Assembly (NCBI GenBank): GCA_030068145.1 | Contig: JAPJBO010000352.1 | Span: 124,001 to 188,000, forward strand | Origin: Diplonema papillatum | Lineage: Eukaryota > Euglenozoa > Diplonemea > Diplonemida > Diplonemidae | DNA length: 64,000 bases | Reading direction: 5' to 3' | Shown here: one piece after another, positions 50,471-62,999 of the stretch | Layout of the letters: every line of letters starts with the position of its first letter | Numbering within the stretch: the stretch's first letter is position 1 | Notes under the pieces: generated by a model | Told to the model about the DNA's origin: nothing | Database searches by the model: none | Seen by the model: the letters and a program-made list of their open reading frames with translations, nothing else | Position numbers and translations under genes: made by a program

Positions 50471-51581
50471 CAACCCCCACACCCTCCCTCTCTGTCTGGT
50501 CCTTGTGCTCGTTCATTGAGTTGATCTGGTGCCCCCGAACCGCAGGTTGGCCTTCTTTTAGCTGGGCGCCGTGTTTTCCCCGTGTACTTCAACGACGCAA
50601 GGAGTTCCAATGAGGACGAGGAGGGGAACCAATGGCCACGCAGAAAAGCATAAATGGAGAAAAAGAGAGAACATTTTCCGGAGCTGGGGCTTGCACTGCT
50701 TAGCAAAGTAACGGGCGATCGGCGTACCAACACTGATCAATGATGATGAAATCGACAAGCAAAAAATGTCATTGTTCTTGAAAGTATGCAAATCAAGCAG
50801 GAAATAATTGAGTTGTTGTAGGCCTCTTGAGTTCGACCTGCTCACGATTGCGGGAGTCGGAATACATAACGTAGCCTTGATGCAGTACCGACCCTGCCTC
50901 CTTTCGTGATCGTTAATTTATTCTGGGAAAGGGTCGGTTGGGCACATCTTCTAGGTTTGCCATGCCGTCATCCATCCGTCAAAAATCTAAAAGCAATTGT
51001 CCGCCAAAGTCTAACTGGCACGTTCCCTCTTCGCCTTTTCTCGCGAGTCCTGCTTTAGGCTCTGTTGGGGGTTATCCTCCCACAATCGCAACTCGCACCA
51101 ACTCAAAGAGGTCTAGTCAATTCCCTGCAGTATTAGCATATAGATTAGCGTTTCAAGAATAAAAGCACCTCCACTTGTTTCTGCGACTCAGCTGTTCTTC
51201 GCGTGTGCGACAGGGCACAATCCTCTGGGGAAGGGTATTCCTGTGCAGGCACTTTTTCCTTGGGCGTGTTCCACCTTCGCTGATCTGACCCGTGCCATCA
51301 ACAGTTGGTAGCCTCTCAGGGCAGAGGAGTACTTTATCTGCCGAAAGCCATCTGGTCAGTCACCCGGTGTGAAAACCCCCGGAGATTCAAGAACTGCGCC
51401 CGCCAGAGCAGGGGGGGTGGGCGGTGGGGGGGCGAGGCCGTTGGCAACCGCTGTTTCCGAGCGGAAGGTTTTCCTTTGAGAGCGATGGGTGCCAAGGCCC
51501 CTCTTGGGCAGCGTCGAAAAGTATCTTGACCCTTCGGTTCGACTCTGCGAAAGGGCACTCCCCCCACTGCCGCCGGCATGT
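50471..51581. other. No gene recognised
   Basis: Open frames here are short and lack domains or host-like codon bias. Confidence 0.5.
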
Positions 51582-51942
51582 GTCCGTGGCTTAAAGGACC
51601 GAAACACGGCGCAGACGGGACCAGTGCGGTGCTGAGCACATCTCCATTCCAAGCACGTTCTTGCAATCCCCCCACTGCCGCCGGCTGCAGGCTTTCTCGT
51701 AGTCGCTCCTGTTGGTAAGACCCACCTTGTGGCTATCTGTTATGACGTGCCAAAAACCTTATCTCGGTCTGCGGTCGGCATTCTTTTTTCCAACACTGGT
51801 TTCCCTCCCCCCCCCCCCCCCCCAAATTGCTGTGTATAGGTGCGCTGATGATGGTCCGCCTTATGTGTCCGTGGCTTGGAAAACCAGGACCGAAACACGG
51901 CGCAGAGCACGTATCCATTCCAAGCACGTTCTTGCAATCCCC
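51582..51942 (+). repeat. Two R3 copies flanking a poly-C tract
   Basis: 51582-51668 and 51839-51942 both carry the block. In the second, tgg...cca flanks the loop inside gtcc/ggac, so the hairpin is kept by matched changes. Confidence 0.75.
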
Positions 51943-52024
51943 CCACCCTCTTGCTGTGAAACACACACACACAACCACGCAGAGCCCACTACACATAGAA
52001 CTGCTAACAACGAGTTTCTTGACT

Positions 52025-52546
52025 ATGAGAGTAGCGACTCGCCTTCTGGGGAGTGCAAGGCGCACGTCGGTACTGCATCGGTGTCTTCCGCTGACAGGGA
52101 AGAGATTCGCTTCCGCGGGGCCGCAGCTGTCTGACGTGCGGCACATGACATTTAAGCATCACTACGACGTTCAAGTGCGGTGGGGGGACATGGATTCCTA
52201 CAACCACGTGAACAACTGCGCGTACACCACTTACATGGAAACCTCGCGGGCGCAGATCCTGACCGACATCAACAAAGGGGTCGACGCCGACTTTGCCATC
52301 CTCGTCGCAGAGATAGGAATTAAGTACGTGGGGATGGTCACGTTCCCGGACACGGTGTCGTGTCACAGCTGCGTCTCGCACGTCACAGACGATGCCTTCT
52401 ACGTCAACACCAAGGGTGTGACTGGTGCAGGCGCGACGTGCTTCGTATCCATCTGCAAGTTGGTCTCATTCGACCTAAAAGCTGGGAAGCGCAGGCCTAT
52501 TCCCGACAGCGTCCGAGCTGTGCTCCAGGGTCTTCACACAGACTGA
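52025..52546 (+). CDS. Hotdog-fold acyl-CoA thioesterase, likely mitochondrial
   Basis: Single-exon gene, 173 residues from ATG at 52025. Residues 1-32 (MRVATRLLGSARRTSVLHRC...) are Arg-rich without acidic residues, a typical mitochondrial presequence. Then a 4HBT/YbgC-type hotdog domain: VQVRWGDMDSYNHVNNCAYT, with the family's RWGDMD...HVNN motif (D55 or D57 in the usual catalytic position), followed by ETSRAQI. Such enzymes hydrolyse acyl-CoA thioesters. A (ca)n-cgcag just upstream could be the trans-splice acceptor. The natural length and intact motif suggest a working gene. Confidence 0.85.
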   Translation: MRVATRLLGSARRTSVLHRCLPLTGKRFASAGPQLSDVRHMTFKHHYDVQVRWGDMDSYNHVNNCAYTTYMETSRAQILTDINKGVDADFAILVAEIGIKYVGMVTFPDTVSCHSCVSHVTDDAFYVNTKGVTGAGATCFVSICKLVSFDLKAGKRRPIPDSVRAVLQGLHTD

Positions 52547-52931
52547 GCGAAGGCCTGACCTACCGCAACCGGGGTTTAGACCGTCCAGACTCTGGCAGGG
52601 GCAGGGCAAATCACCTTCGACCGGGAACTGCGCCTGCGTGTGCACTGCGTCAGCCGAGGGAGATTTGCCACCAGATCAGATTTGGCATCATTTTCTCCAC
52701 AGCTTCAACAAGTGCAACGTCGAATCGAAGAAGAAGGAAACAGACGAAGAAACGCCGGCACGGACGGCGTTCAATTCCGCCAACGAGAGCTTTTTCTCGT
52801 AAAACGCTGATCAATTCCCCGATCTCTCTAGATTTTTCACGATTACACCGGGAATAAGCAACACGTGTGAATACGATGTTTCTGACTTTTTGGAAACCCA
52901 GCTCGACATCCCGATCACCGGACTACACTGA
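52547..52931. other. 3' flank of the thioesterase gene
   Basis: No further exon recognised. Confidence 0.5.
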
Positions 52932-53099
52932 GCCGTTCCATCCCCTCTTGATAGACCGAATTATACGGCACCGGGCAATTCGATGCAGCTCTAGGGACTA
53001 GGGATGGACCTGATAGACCGTGGTGGACCGTGATTCACTATGATAAACAGCGGCAGGCACTTCGATGCAGTTTCGAGAGATAGGGACGGACCGGCTCAT
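52932..53099 (+). repeat. R4 repeat copy
   Basis: Third copy of the gatagaccg/cgatgcag family. Confidence 0.8.
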
Positions 53100-54327
53100 A
53101 CACGCATGACCGCAGAGGTGGGGGAACCTACGGCGGCAGTACCGAAGCTGGCTTGAGCATCCGGTGAATCTCCTCGTCAATACCACCCAACGGCTGCGAT
53201 ACGCGTAGCCCATTGCCGAGCAGTAGCGCCCGACAAGAGCAAGCCTGCCACAACACCCCCGCCCGCAACTGAAGGGCTGAATAGGTAAGACGAGAGAGGC
53301 ACCGGCTCACTCTGCCAAAATATGCCTTCGCGAATGCGAATTGCACCGGCTAGCGCAAATAGCCGTCCGGCCTCGGTTTCACGGACACTGTGCGTGCCGA
53401 CGGCAGTACCCCAGTTTGTGGAGTTTTCTCCCACTTCTCCCGACTGCGGGCAGCATACTCCTGTCTGTTCTTTCCCGTATGCCAGTCTGCCCCGCATCTT
53501 GAGGGTCGTGTACATGTAAGGATGTGCAAGTGGTGGCCATCCCAGTGGCAACCCGCCCAAGTAGTAAGCACGACAAAAAGAATGAAGAACGAAAAAAAAA
53601 ACCTCCAAAGAATCCCCCCAGAAAAGGATCCGAAAAGCACCAAGCAAATTCTTCCAGAACCGCGGTGTGCGCCCGCCGAATGGAACCCAACCACCCCAGG
53701 GCGGGGGGGCGGGGGCGTGGGCTAGTCTTAGCACTCGCTGTCGTGGGGGGGGAGGTGGGGACATTGCACGGGGTAAACCAAGGGACAGTCTTTGTTGGCC
53801 GCCCCACACCCGACCTCTTCCTTCACAGTACATGCACGCAGGAAATGGTTTCTGTTCACGACAACCCTTTCCACGTACCCCGCCCTCTGGCAGCAGAACC
53901 GGAGGCCTCCCTGAGCCTCTCAGGTTTGGCCTGGCGGCGTACGAGTGTAGTTGTCTTTCACCCACCTCCCCCCGTGTATGTCGAGACCCACAGCAGCGCA
54001 GCAGCCACCATGTGGGCTGCGTTAGCCACAACCAACAGCCACAACAGCCTGTTGCGTGGCTGCTGGTTGCGGCTAACTTTTTTCTGAAATTTCATGTCCC
54101 CACTCTGTGGCTCGGTTGGCTGCCAGCCCTGCCCAGAGCCCGTCCAAACCACCCACAAACCCGCTGTGGGCTGGATATGGAAGTCCATCTAGAGCAATCT
54201 TCAGGGCGCATTCACGTGTGCGGCCAGCTGAGAGAGCAATCTGCAGATAGTCCCGCAATCGCACACTGCTTCCCGGTATTCCAGCTGCACGGGGTAATCA
54301 CGCGTGTGAGCAGAAAAGGTTGGCTGA
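53100..54327. other. No gene recognised
   Basis: A long minus-strand frame (53177-54031) is Gly/Arg/Trp-rich with no domain and I do not support it. Confidence 0.5.
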
Positions 54328-54545
54328 GTGCACATCTAAGCAGGGCTGCATCCTCGTGTTGTAGCTGTGTTATGTATAAGGCTTCGTGAGGGCCTGGTCA
54401 ACTACCTCATCACAATAGGCGGAAACTTTCTCGACAGTGTCGGTATGCCAGGGCGGGTCTCCACGAAGAAGAGAAAAGTAAAGCAAGACCTGCGCCTGCT
54501 GTCTCCGGCTGCTTCGGCAGACGACACATACTACTACTACTTGTT
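54328..54545 (+). mobile_element. SINE-like repeat R1 copy
   Basis: Full family structure from ctgagtgcacatctaagcag to catactactactact. Confidence 0.65.
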
Positions 54546-57210
54546 TTTGTCAACATTTCCTACCCCTCCCCCGACCACCCTACCTGTCAGTTCTGTTTTG
54601 AAAAAGGCGGCCTCTCCAGAACCTTTCAGGTCTGACCCGCAGATAGGGCTATCGTCCCCCAATCCCCTCCCACCATCCACGTAAGCACTGTCACTGTAAC
54701 AACAACCCTCCTTTGTGTACTCTCATTCTGCCTTCGATTGCCGTGTCAAACACAAAAAAGAGTGCCCTATCGCCTACCCACCGGCTGCTTCCTAACCGAG
54801 GGCTGTCAAGCAGGTGGTATACGAGAGCGCGTTCGGAAACAAGAAGGAAGCTGGTTTAAGAAAAAAAAAAAAAAAAAAAAACAAGAATCAGTTCTGCAAC
54901 AATAATCAGAGGAAACCCTGCGGAGAATTGCCGTCCCGACGTGCGTGTTGTAGGAAATACTCGGCTGCGTGACCGCCAGCTGCGAATCACGAAAAATGGA
55001 GGATGTGTATACCCACACACGAACCACAGGTAAATCTAGATCTGGATTACCTACGTTGTCGTTGTAGAGTCCGCCCCTAATCCTGGCGGTGTTGAGCAGC
55101 GTTCGCGCTAAGGAAAAAAGCGGCTGATTTCAGCCGGAAATTCTTGGGCTGATACTCAGCCGGCTGATTTTTGGAAGGTCTGCCGATCGGACGGGTTTTG
55201 CATTAGCCCGGTTTGTGCGTCAGCTGATTCCGCTCCGTGGGCGGCATAGCCAAAGCTTACATGACTGATTTTGTGCGAGTCTGCCGGTAAAAAGAAAAAG
55301 GCTCGAAATTTAATCAGCCGGCAAGCCGGCTGATCGCGCGCACACTGAGTGAAAAAAAAAAAAGAAGAAAGAAATATCAAGGCTAAGGTTTCCCTCCCGG
55401 CCAGTTTTCGGCTCAAACATCGAACTAAGATCTTCCCCCTCTAGCTCCAGTTTTAGAAACGGGTACCGTCGGCACGAGTACTCTTTATTAGGTGAAGGCT
55501 CGCTTGGGCGGTCTTTTGTTCTTCAGCAGACTACCTCCAACTCTTTCTCCTGTTGCTTGTCTTTGCGTGAGTCCAGCAGCCCCGGTCCTGGGAATATCCG
55601 TCTCTTGCGCAAGTAAGCGCCAAACGTGCCGCCTTGTTAGGAACCCCGGTAGTACTATTTCTTGCTAGTCGGACCTCCTGGATGATGGTTTAGATACCAA
55701 CTTGCGCGCGTCATCTGCACAGAGCAAATCGGACCTAGGCACGTGAGGCATTACAGCCCTACACCCTTGGCTCCCGGCTCTGGAGTATCGCAGTTCCGGG
55801 GGGGGGGAAGCGTGAGAGCAGTTTGTTTTGTGAGCCGAGCGAAGCTCACCCTAGCTGCTTCCCGCACAGCGTTTGCGGGGGCACAGTCGACGGGACCCCT
55901 TGGGGTTACGATGCTCCCCCGTATTCGTGAGTGGGGCTTGAACGTCGTCGAATATAGACCGTTCTCATGAACATTCTTGACCGAGCAGTTTGGGCGGTCC
56001 TCTCTTGATCTGGTCACTGGCTGCATCATTGCGATTGTTGACAGGCCAAACCATCCAACGATCAAGAAATGCGGCCATCTGGCCGAGTATGAGCACACTC
56101 CCGTTCCCCTGCGAATCGAAGAATAGAGTTATTTGATCCTCCTTGCAAAGTTCGCTGTTCTCTCCCCCCTCGTGACTTTTTGCGTTTTTCCGACGTCTCC
56201 TTTCTCCGTCGGCCTCTACTTCTTGCTTTTTTTTTTTTTTTTTTTTTTCCTTTCCGCCCTTTATTTCCGTCGCGTCTTAGTTTTTTTGCTTCCTGTTTGT
56301 TTCTTCTTTTCCCATTATGTCGTATTTTATTCTTGTCCAATTCGGGGCATAACCCAGTTTTCCGGGGGCTCGGCCTTTGTATCCTAAACCTCTCCTTGAA
56401 CGTGAACATGTACTAGGCGGACGTACGTGTGAGACGAAAATGTGTCTTCCCGGCTACTGCTGAGTTTTGAGTCTCGAGTATTTCCTACTAGATGCTCATT
56501 CAGAAAATTTAAATTCGGGTCTGACTCGAGTGGGGGGTGGCCCAGCGGCGACCTCGACTTGTGAAGACACACCGGAAGGTGTATTGGTGAACGGCGGGAG
56601 TAACCATGACTCTCTTAAGGTCGAATTGTAGTTCTCCCAGGAACACCCTCAAGTTGGATTACTACGGCACCACCACGACTGCGAGCGCAAGGCGTGCAAC
56701 AGTCAGGACCCATCCGTTGTAGTGTTTCTGTAAGCACCAGACCATCGGGACTTTCCGTCGAATGGGAGAAAGAGTCTTGACACGCTCAAAACCTCCAACG
56801 CATTCATCACCGGACCGCATTCCGACGTAGAGCAAGGTCAACGTCAAGGAGCCCCTGCTTTCCCAGCTCGTTGCGCCTGGAAAATGGAGTCCTACATACA
56901 CCTGGAACATGGCTACCATATGCTGGAGCGACACTCCATTCTCTCTCAGGTTCTTCTCTCGTTTGACCCCAAAACACCTGAGCTCACATGTACATGTAAC
57001 CGGCGCACCGCCGTAGGCTTTCACTTGTTGATTCACTAGTGAAATATGCTTTGCTGCACCGTGCTCACCTTCTGCACACTGCACACTTTCTGCACGCGTC
57101 GTTCCGTTTGCACGTTTGCACAAACTCTTGAATGAATCCGGCAGGTAAAGGAACACCTTACAAAACACCCATCTTTTTTTGATCTCCCCCCCCGCGACGT
57201 TTTTGCGACC
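54546..57210. other. Intergenic, nothing recognised
   Basis: 2.7 kb with A and T tracts (54858, 55350, 56229), an R2 end near 54945-55040 and 'agccggctgat' clusters at 55120-55335. No supported gene. Confidence 0.5.
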
Positions 57211-58056
57211 ATGTCGAATTCAGCGCTGCTTTCGGCTTTGAATGGGGTCGCGGAGTTGTGCATGCTGCGCGGGATGCACGGCGGCGTGGGCGCGGACGGG
57301 CTGTGGCTGGACGCGAAGCACTGCCAGGGCAGGGGCGCCGGGATCGCGGGCCCGGTGCGGACAGGCGACCTCGTTGCGCAGCTGGCGATTATCGCGGTGC
57401 TGATGCTGGTCGCGGCGGGCGCCGTGTGGGCGCTCAAGTACCTGCTGCGGCTGAAGGCGCGGCGGCGCGAGGAAGAGGCCGTCCGCAACGCGAAGCACCT
57501 GGTCCCGCCGCCCCGGCGAGAGTACGACCTGACGGTGGTGCTCGACCTCGACGAAACTCTCGTTTCCTTCGGAAACGACGCGTTCGCTAAGGACGGGAGC
57601 AGAGGCGTGCGCACCCGACCGATGCTGAAGGAGTTCCTGGAGCTTCTGAAGGAGGAAGAGAACATCGAAGTCATCGTCTGGACCGCGGCCACGCGGGCCT
57701 ACAGCAAATGTGTCCACGAGACGCTGCAAAGCCTCGTCCCGGGCTTCGTGAACTACCGCATCCACCGCACGAACGCGTGGTTCGACGACAACGACCACGT
57801 GAAGGACCTGCGGCTCCTCGGGAGGGACATGTCGAAGGTGCTGATGGTTGAGAACCGTCCCGCCTCGGGCAGGCTGCAGGCGGGCAACACAATCCTCGTA
57901 CCGGACTTCGTGCACAGGGCCAAAAACAAGGCCCCGCCCCACGACCCTTCCCTGGGCCTGGTCAAGGACCTCATCCGCGAGTTCCTCCGCGCGCCGCAGC
58001 CGGTTCCCAAGTTTCTGGCCTCTACCCAGCTGGCCCAGCGCGTTTCGGCCGACAAG
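57211..58056 (+). CDS. NIF/FCP1-type phosphatase, membrane-anchored, exon 1
   Basis: From ATG at 57211 (282 codons) to a gacaag|gtgtgc donor. One transmembrane segment near residues 65-90 (LVAQLAIIAVLMLVAAGAVW) is followed by a basic stretch. The HAD phosphatase domain then starts with VVLDLDETLVSF, the DxDxT catalytic motif. It continues with TRPMLKEFLELL, EVIVWTAATRAYSKCV and DMSKVLMVENRP. This is the NLI-interacting-factor family, which includes FCP1/SCP CTD phosphatases, Dullard/CTDNEP1 of the nuclear envelope/ER and Tim50. The N-terminal anchor favours a Dullard- or Tim50-like location. Confidence 0.85.
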
Positions 58057-58663
58057 GTGTGCCTTTTTTTGGGGCACGCACAAACAAAACGAAAGCGCCT
58101 GTCTTTTTTTTTTTTTTTGTCGCATACCGTACACTGCCGACACTCGCTAGCCGTCGACGCTCATGATGACCCGTCCTGAAATGCAAATACTGCCGACGCG
58201 TCACTTCTGCTGTGTGCGCTCGTATTGGCGCCGCTCAAGCGGCCGCCTTATGTCACTCGTTTGTTTGTAAAGATTGCTCCGTTCTTCTCCCTGACTGTTC
58301 CCGGATTAGGATGACACATACTACTTCTACTTTGGTTGCTACATATCAAGTTCAAACTGCTACTACTAACAACCTACGACCGGCCGCACTGAAAAAAGGG
58401 AGGTGTACCAATCTTGAGGGCGCAGCACACAGCCCGATCTCGGTTTACTGGAAAGGGGTCGTAATAAGTACAGTTGTTGGGACCCGAGCATGATGTCGAC
58501 TATGTGCTAGATACGACGAAGCCGTAACGTGTTCACACCACACACCGCAACGTGAGCATATTTTGTTCCAGCAAGTCGCCTGTTGTCGTGTGCCCGAGCG
58601 AGCCCGTCTCGTCCTCGTCTTGGTAAATTTTGTGCTTGGTCATCCGGCACCTTCTGTGCGGAG
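58057..58663. other. Intron of the phosphatase gene
   Basis: Contains an R5 fragment (58062-58095), a T tract and an R1 tail (58312-58372). Confidence 0.6.
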
Positions 58664-58869
58664 GAAAAGTTGGACTTGCAACAGTTGCTGTCGCGCCGGA
58701 AGCAGTCTCTTCTCGACGCGGCCTTCAACCCCGAAAGCGCTCCGAAAAAGACCTATTCCGCTTCTCCTCACAGATCGACGAAGGCGACCGCCATCTGACG
58801 TTCCACTACGTCAACAACAAGTTCGACGACTGGCTCGAGACCACTGCGAGCACCCCCGCTTGCTCGTGA
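58664..58869 (+). CDS. NIF-type phosphatase, exon 2, with a frame break
   Basis: After tgtgcggag, in the phase of exon 1, the frame reads EEKLDLQQLLSRRKQSLLDA and AFNPESAPKK. Host-like coding then continues in another frame (DLFRFSSQIDEGDRHLTFHY, VNNKFDDWLE) to TGA at 58867-58869. The switch falls at the A5 run 58745-58749; one more A there would join the frames. This is either a base-call error, a recent frameshift or a short unseen intron. Domain content is C-terminal tail only. Confidence 0.5.
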
Positions 58870-59288
58870 AACGGGTGACATACTCTTATCATGATGATCT
58901 AGCACTGCAACGGCAAGGTCTCACTATCTTTTCGCACCGCGCGAGACGAGTCCCTGGCCTATGTCGGATCGTCGGAAACCAGGGGATAAGCTTCTATATC
59001 CACATTTGGACCGTCGGTCAGAATTTGGAAAGGCCGCCGGGAAAAAAAAAAAAAAAAAAAATGGCACTACCGTGGCTGCATCGTCCCCCAGGCGCCGGCA
59101 GCGGTGACCAATGTGCAATTGGAGGGGCAACCACTGCACCAGCAAAGGCTACAGAAGGAGTGCACGCAGGGGGAATCACACTTCCCAGCACCAGTAGAAG
59201 TGGCCAGTTTGGATGCAAGTTGGACGGGCACGGGGGAAAGAACAACAGCTCTGCATGACACATCACGTGCGAAGAGATAACCGCGGCG
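58870..59288. other. No gene recognised
   Basis: Contains an A tract at 59041-59060. Confidence 0.5.
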
Positions 59289-60494
59289 ATGCAGATTATC
59301 GCCACAGATTCTTTGCATCCTGACCCAAACTATCTACCAGACAAAATGCCAGGGATAAAACACATAGAAAGTCGAAAAATGAAGCGTCAAACAAGTCAAT
59401 CGACCTTGCAAGGCTTTGTCACAAGTAAGAAGCCCAAACCTGCTCCAAAGCCAGCAGACGAGCCGAAGGCTGTTCGCGAGGATGCAGAGTGGGGGAAGCT
59501 GTACTCGCAAGACTATGCCAAGTGGACAAAGAAGGACGTGGCGAGCCTGGGAGGAGGTACAAAGACGCTGAAGGAGTACGTGAAAGTCCACTGCATTGGG
59601 GGACTCACATCTTCCAGTGTTCACTACTCGGCCCATGCTTGCTCCAGAGGTACTCGGTCTCGATCCCGGCACAGCCGAGGACGCCGATGTCGTGAATGCT
59701 GCATATGAGGGTCTGGAAGGCTTCACAGCAATTGATGCACGATTCATTGAGGCCTACCACACAGAACACGCAGAGCCGTACCTCAATGCGTTACTCTCTG
59801 CCATTAAAAACCGCCTGCGCATTGCCCCTCTTCTTACTGCGATGAGCTCACTGTTTGATCCTAGTGGACCTGTTCTTCGGGAAGGTGGTGACCCCGACGT
59901 TGCAACAACGCATCTCTCCACCATCCTAACGTTTTATGGTGAAACCAAGGTGCTGGTGAACGCAAATGGGCAGCCCACAGGGCCAATGCTTTTTTTTAGC
60001 CCCCAATTCTGCAGGGAAGCTGAGGGTGAATTGCCGGGTGTGCTTGCGGCTCTGAAGAGGCTTTACGAAGCCAACCCGCATGAAAAGACGTACTCCGGGG
60101 CAGTCACCCTTTTTTAAACGACCGCACACTGCGCGACGCCCACCCCCGCACTTCCACCATCATGAGCATATCGCTGCTCATGCCACTGGCGAACGCAAGC
60201 CCTGAACGGCTCTTCTCCATGCTGAAGCTGTTGAAGACCCGCCTGCGTGGCAGTCTGGGGGATGATTCACTGCAGGAGCTGTTGACGCTCTTATTAGTGG
60301 CCGAGTACAGCGACACTGATGGATTGCCAAAGAGCGAGGTAAAAGCCTTTCTTGAGGCATTCCTCTCCGAGAAAGAACGGCACAGGCAGTTCCGGTCAAC
60401 TCCTTTCTACTTTTCTCAGAGACAAGATACTGCGGATTCGGGTCGGCAGCTCCTGCTGTTGCTTACCTGCGACTGGAGGGCAGGTGCAGGTTGA
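59289..60494 (+). mobile_element. Decayed hAT-like transposon
   Basis: Three neighbouring frames resemble parts of one transposase in order. 59289-59590 is basic and Lys-rich (MKRQTSQSTLQGFVTSKKPK). 59596-60117 is globular (DARFIEAYHTEHAEPYLNAL, then TAMSSLFDP). 60162-60494 has PLANASPERLFSMLKLLKTR, which fits the hAT C-terminal dimerisation motif (xSxxxERxFSxxxxxKxxxR). Frames change near 59600 and 60120, so the gene is broken at least twice. TIRs not found. Confidence 0.55.
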
Positions 60495-61725
60495 GGCCGG
60501 AAAGGAGGCAGAGACACCGGCAGGCGAGCCAACTCAGTGCAAAAATTGCAGAAAAACAGTGAAAACGCAAGAAAGCCGTTATCGGTCCAAATTTGGAGAA
60601 TGGGCCGGAGACCAAGCTAATGCCCTGCGGAAACACAAAAAAAAAAAAACTCCCCCTCAACCGCAAAAATTAAAAAAAGAAATCCGTATTCGTTTTCACC
60701 AGGCCTTTTTCCCTTGACCCGGGTTGGTGGAAGAGCCCATGTTCGCCCTCCCCGCGTGGCGCCCTGAATATTGCCTGGCTTCGCTGCCGGTTTCGAGCGC
60801 GTTAACGCAGAGAACATCATGCTGCACATGCAGGAGGATACGCTGTCTTGATACATGGACTTCTGAGGGTGGCACGTAATGGGCAACATTGTCGTGAATC
60901 GTCGCCCCACTGCAACGAACCACCGGCAGCTTTGCTGCGTGCGGCTTCTCTTCCATTCTCCGCCAGGAAAAGGGATTCTGTTCCAGCCGTGAAGCAGCCA
61001 ACAAGTGAGAAAAAAAGGAAAGAAAAAGCTCCAACCGAAGCTGAAAGTCCCTCGGGAAAAAGGGAACCACATAAGCATTAAGCTAAGATTTTCTCCCCGA
61101 AAAGGGTTCACGCCGGCCGGTCCGAACGGCTGCGATGGGCAAGGAGCACATTTTCGGGGAGTGATCCGCCACCCCCTGCGTCTCAAGCAAAGGGTTTCCA
61201 GCTCGGACAAGGGCCGGGCCTTGAACCCGCACTCCCGCTCCAGCAAGAGAAGGCAGAAAGCGTCTTCTTCTGTTGTCCCTTGTTTTCTTCCTTTTCAAGC
61301 TCCCGCGAGTCTAAGAGTTTGGTGTTCTCCCAGTTCCTCGACCTTCAATACGAGGAGGCGTATGCTGTAGTTGCGCTTACGACTCCACAGTCAAGGGTAC
61401 CTTAACCACTTTACGTACGGAGAGGGGTTGACCAGCGCGTAGAGAGCCTTACGTCGAGAGGTTTACGAAACTCCAAAATAGGAAACCTCGCTCCTTGGAA
61501 AGGTTTTCGTAAGACATCTCTTCGCAGCAGTTAAGATTGATCCTTCTTTGACGTGTCTTGGCTCTGGAGGCCAGTATCCGAACTCCGGCTCGGGGTTTCG
61601 CGTGTTTCGTTTTCGACATAAAGATATGTCCTCCGTCCGTAAAGGGTTAAGCAGCGTGTTCCGATACCCTCACTTCTGCAGGGTGAGAGGCCCAGTTGAC
61701 CCTGCGTACGCATAGGCCTAGATGA
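60495..61725. other. No gene recognised
   Basis: Mixed A-rich sequence downstream of the hAT-like remnant. Confidence 0.5.
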
Positions 61726-61872
61726 AGGCTTGAGAAAAAAGTGTGGCTCGACAAGGACGAGGCATTAAGCACGTCAAACCTTGGCGAACCTTACGAGCAT
61801 TTCGTGTTCAGCGACGTATCCGTTTGTGCTGGGCACACTTTAACCGACGTCAAGCGACACCGGGGCGGATAG
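61726..61872 (+). CDS. Short frame with a zinc-finger-like fragment
   Basis: 48 codons bounded by stops, with host-like composition: VWLDKDEALSTSNLGEPYEH, FVFSDVSVCAGHTLTDVKRH. The C...DVKRH end recalls the BED/C2H2-type finger at the N-terminus of hAT-like transposases. It may be an exon piece or transposon debris; there is no start codon. Confidence 0.3.
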   Translation, partial: RLEKKVWLDKDEALSTSNLGEPYEHFVFSDVSVCAGHTLTDVKRHRGG

Positions 61873-62367
61873 GGCTTCTTCATTTCCTTCGAACGCCGAG
61901 CGGCCTTCCGAACAGCAGCGCGGAGGCTGCTGTAGCAGGATGCAAGCAAAGCAGAATCTCTCGTCTATTGTTAGCTGCGTGCATGTGCTTTCCCCATCCC
62001 CTCGCGTGCGCGTAGACTTAAACAGACGAAGTCGGGACTCTCTGAGAACCTTTTACCCACCCGAGTCACGGCGATACATAGTAGCGAGATCCAGTTTCTT
62101 CTTCTGTTCCTCTCTTTTCTTCAGAAAAAATAGTACATTTGTACCGAAGGGAACATTTTAGGAACAACAGTTGCACATGAACGAACATACGAAGTCAACG
62201 AAAAAGTGCTCCCCACCAGAGAGGTGGAAACCTTGTACGCGCGACGAACAAGAAACTTCGCCGCCTCATGTTCATCACCTTTTGGTCAGTTGATGCTGAT
62301 CGTCCGTTACTTCGTTTCAGCAGTGCAAGCCCCAACTCCGAAAATGTTCGTTCTCTCTTTTTTTTTT
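61873..62367. other. No gene recognised
   Basis: Non-coding. Confidence 0.5.
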
Positions 62368-62990
62368 TTGTATAAGCACCTGCTTTGTAGGGAATGCTTG
62401 AGGAGACTGCCAGTTGCGATAGATCAAAGGAGGTAAATGTGCTGTAGCCCACACGAAACACAGGTAAATCTGGGTTTAGTGGCGGGCGTAAGCGTTCAAC
62501 AAAAAAGACCCACTTTGTAGTTGTATTGTTTGGTCACAAGGCAGTCTCTCGAGTATTTCCCCGGTGCCTGCGCGTGTCTCGCGCGCGGCCCGTCTTTCCC
62601 GGGTTCTCTCTCGTTACTCGTTTTTTTTTTTTTTTTTCTCTCTTCAATCTTCCTTCTTTGTTTTTCCTTCCTTCTTTTTTCAGTGCTTACATTCACTCAT
62701 CTGCTTTTTATCTTTTTCTGAATAAGCACCTCCTTTGTAAATACTCTGTGAGGCCGCCAGCTCTGCTGTGACCCGGCCTACGCCCAGTATGTACGGGTTT
62801 AGTTGCCGGAGTGCAAGCGTTCGACAACAAAAACTTTAACTCTAAAAAGGAACTTGACGCACCTGCTTCGTCGGAAGTACTTGACGAGGCTGCCAGTTTT
62901 TTGAAATATCAGTGGAAGGCAATGTTCTGTAACCCACACGAGACACAGGTAAATCAGGGTTAGTCCCGGGCGTCTACGTTCAGTGACGAG
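62368..62990 (+). mobile_element. Two R2 MITE copies
   Basis: 62368-62570 is a near full-length copy (gcacctgctttgtagggaat to tctctcgagtatttccc). 62722-62990 is diverged and longer, with an internal ttaactctaaaaaggaactt segment. Confidence 0.7.
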
Positions 62991-62999
62991 CTCGTGGAT

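Noticed and set aside
53177-54031. 284-codon minus-strand frame
   Set aside because: Composition and codon use unlike host exons; no motif.
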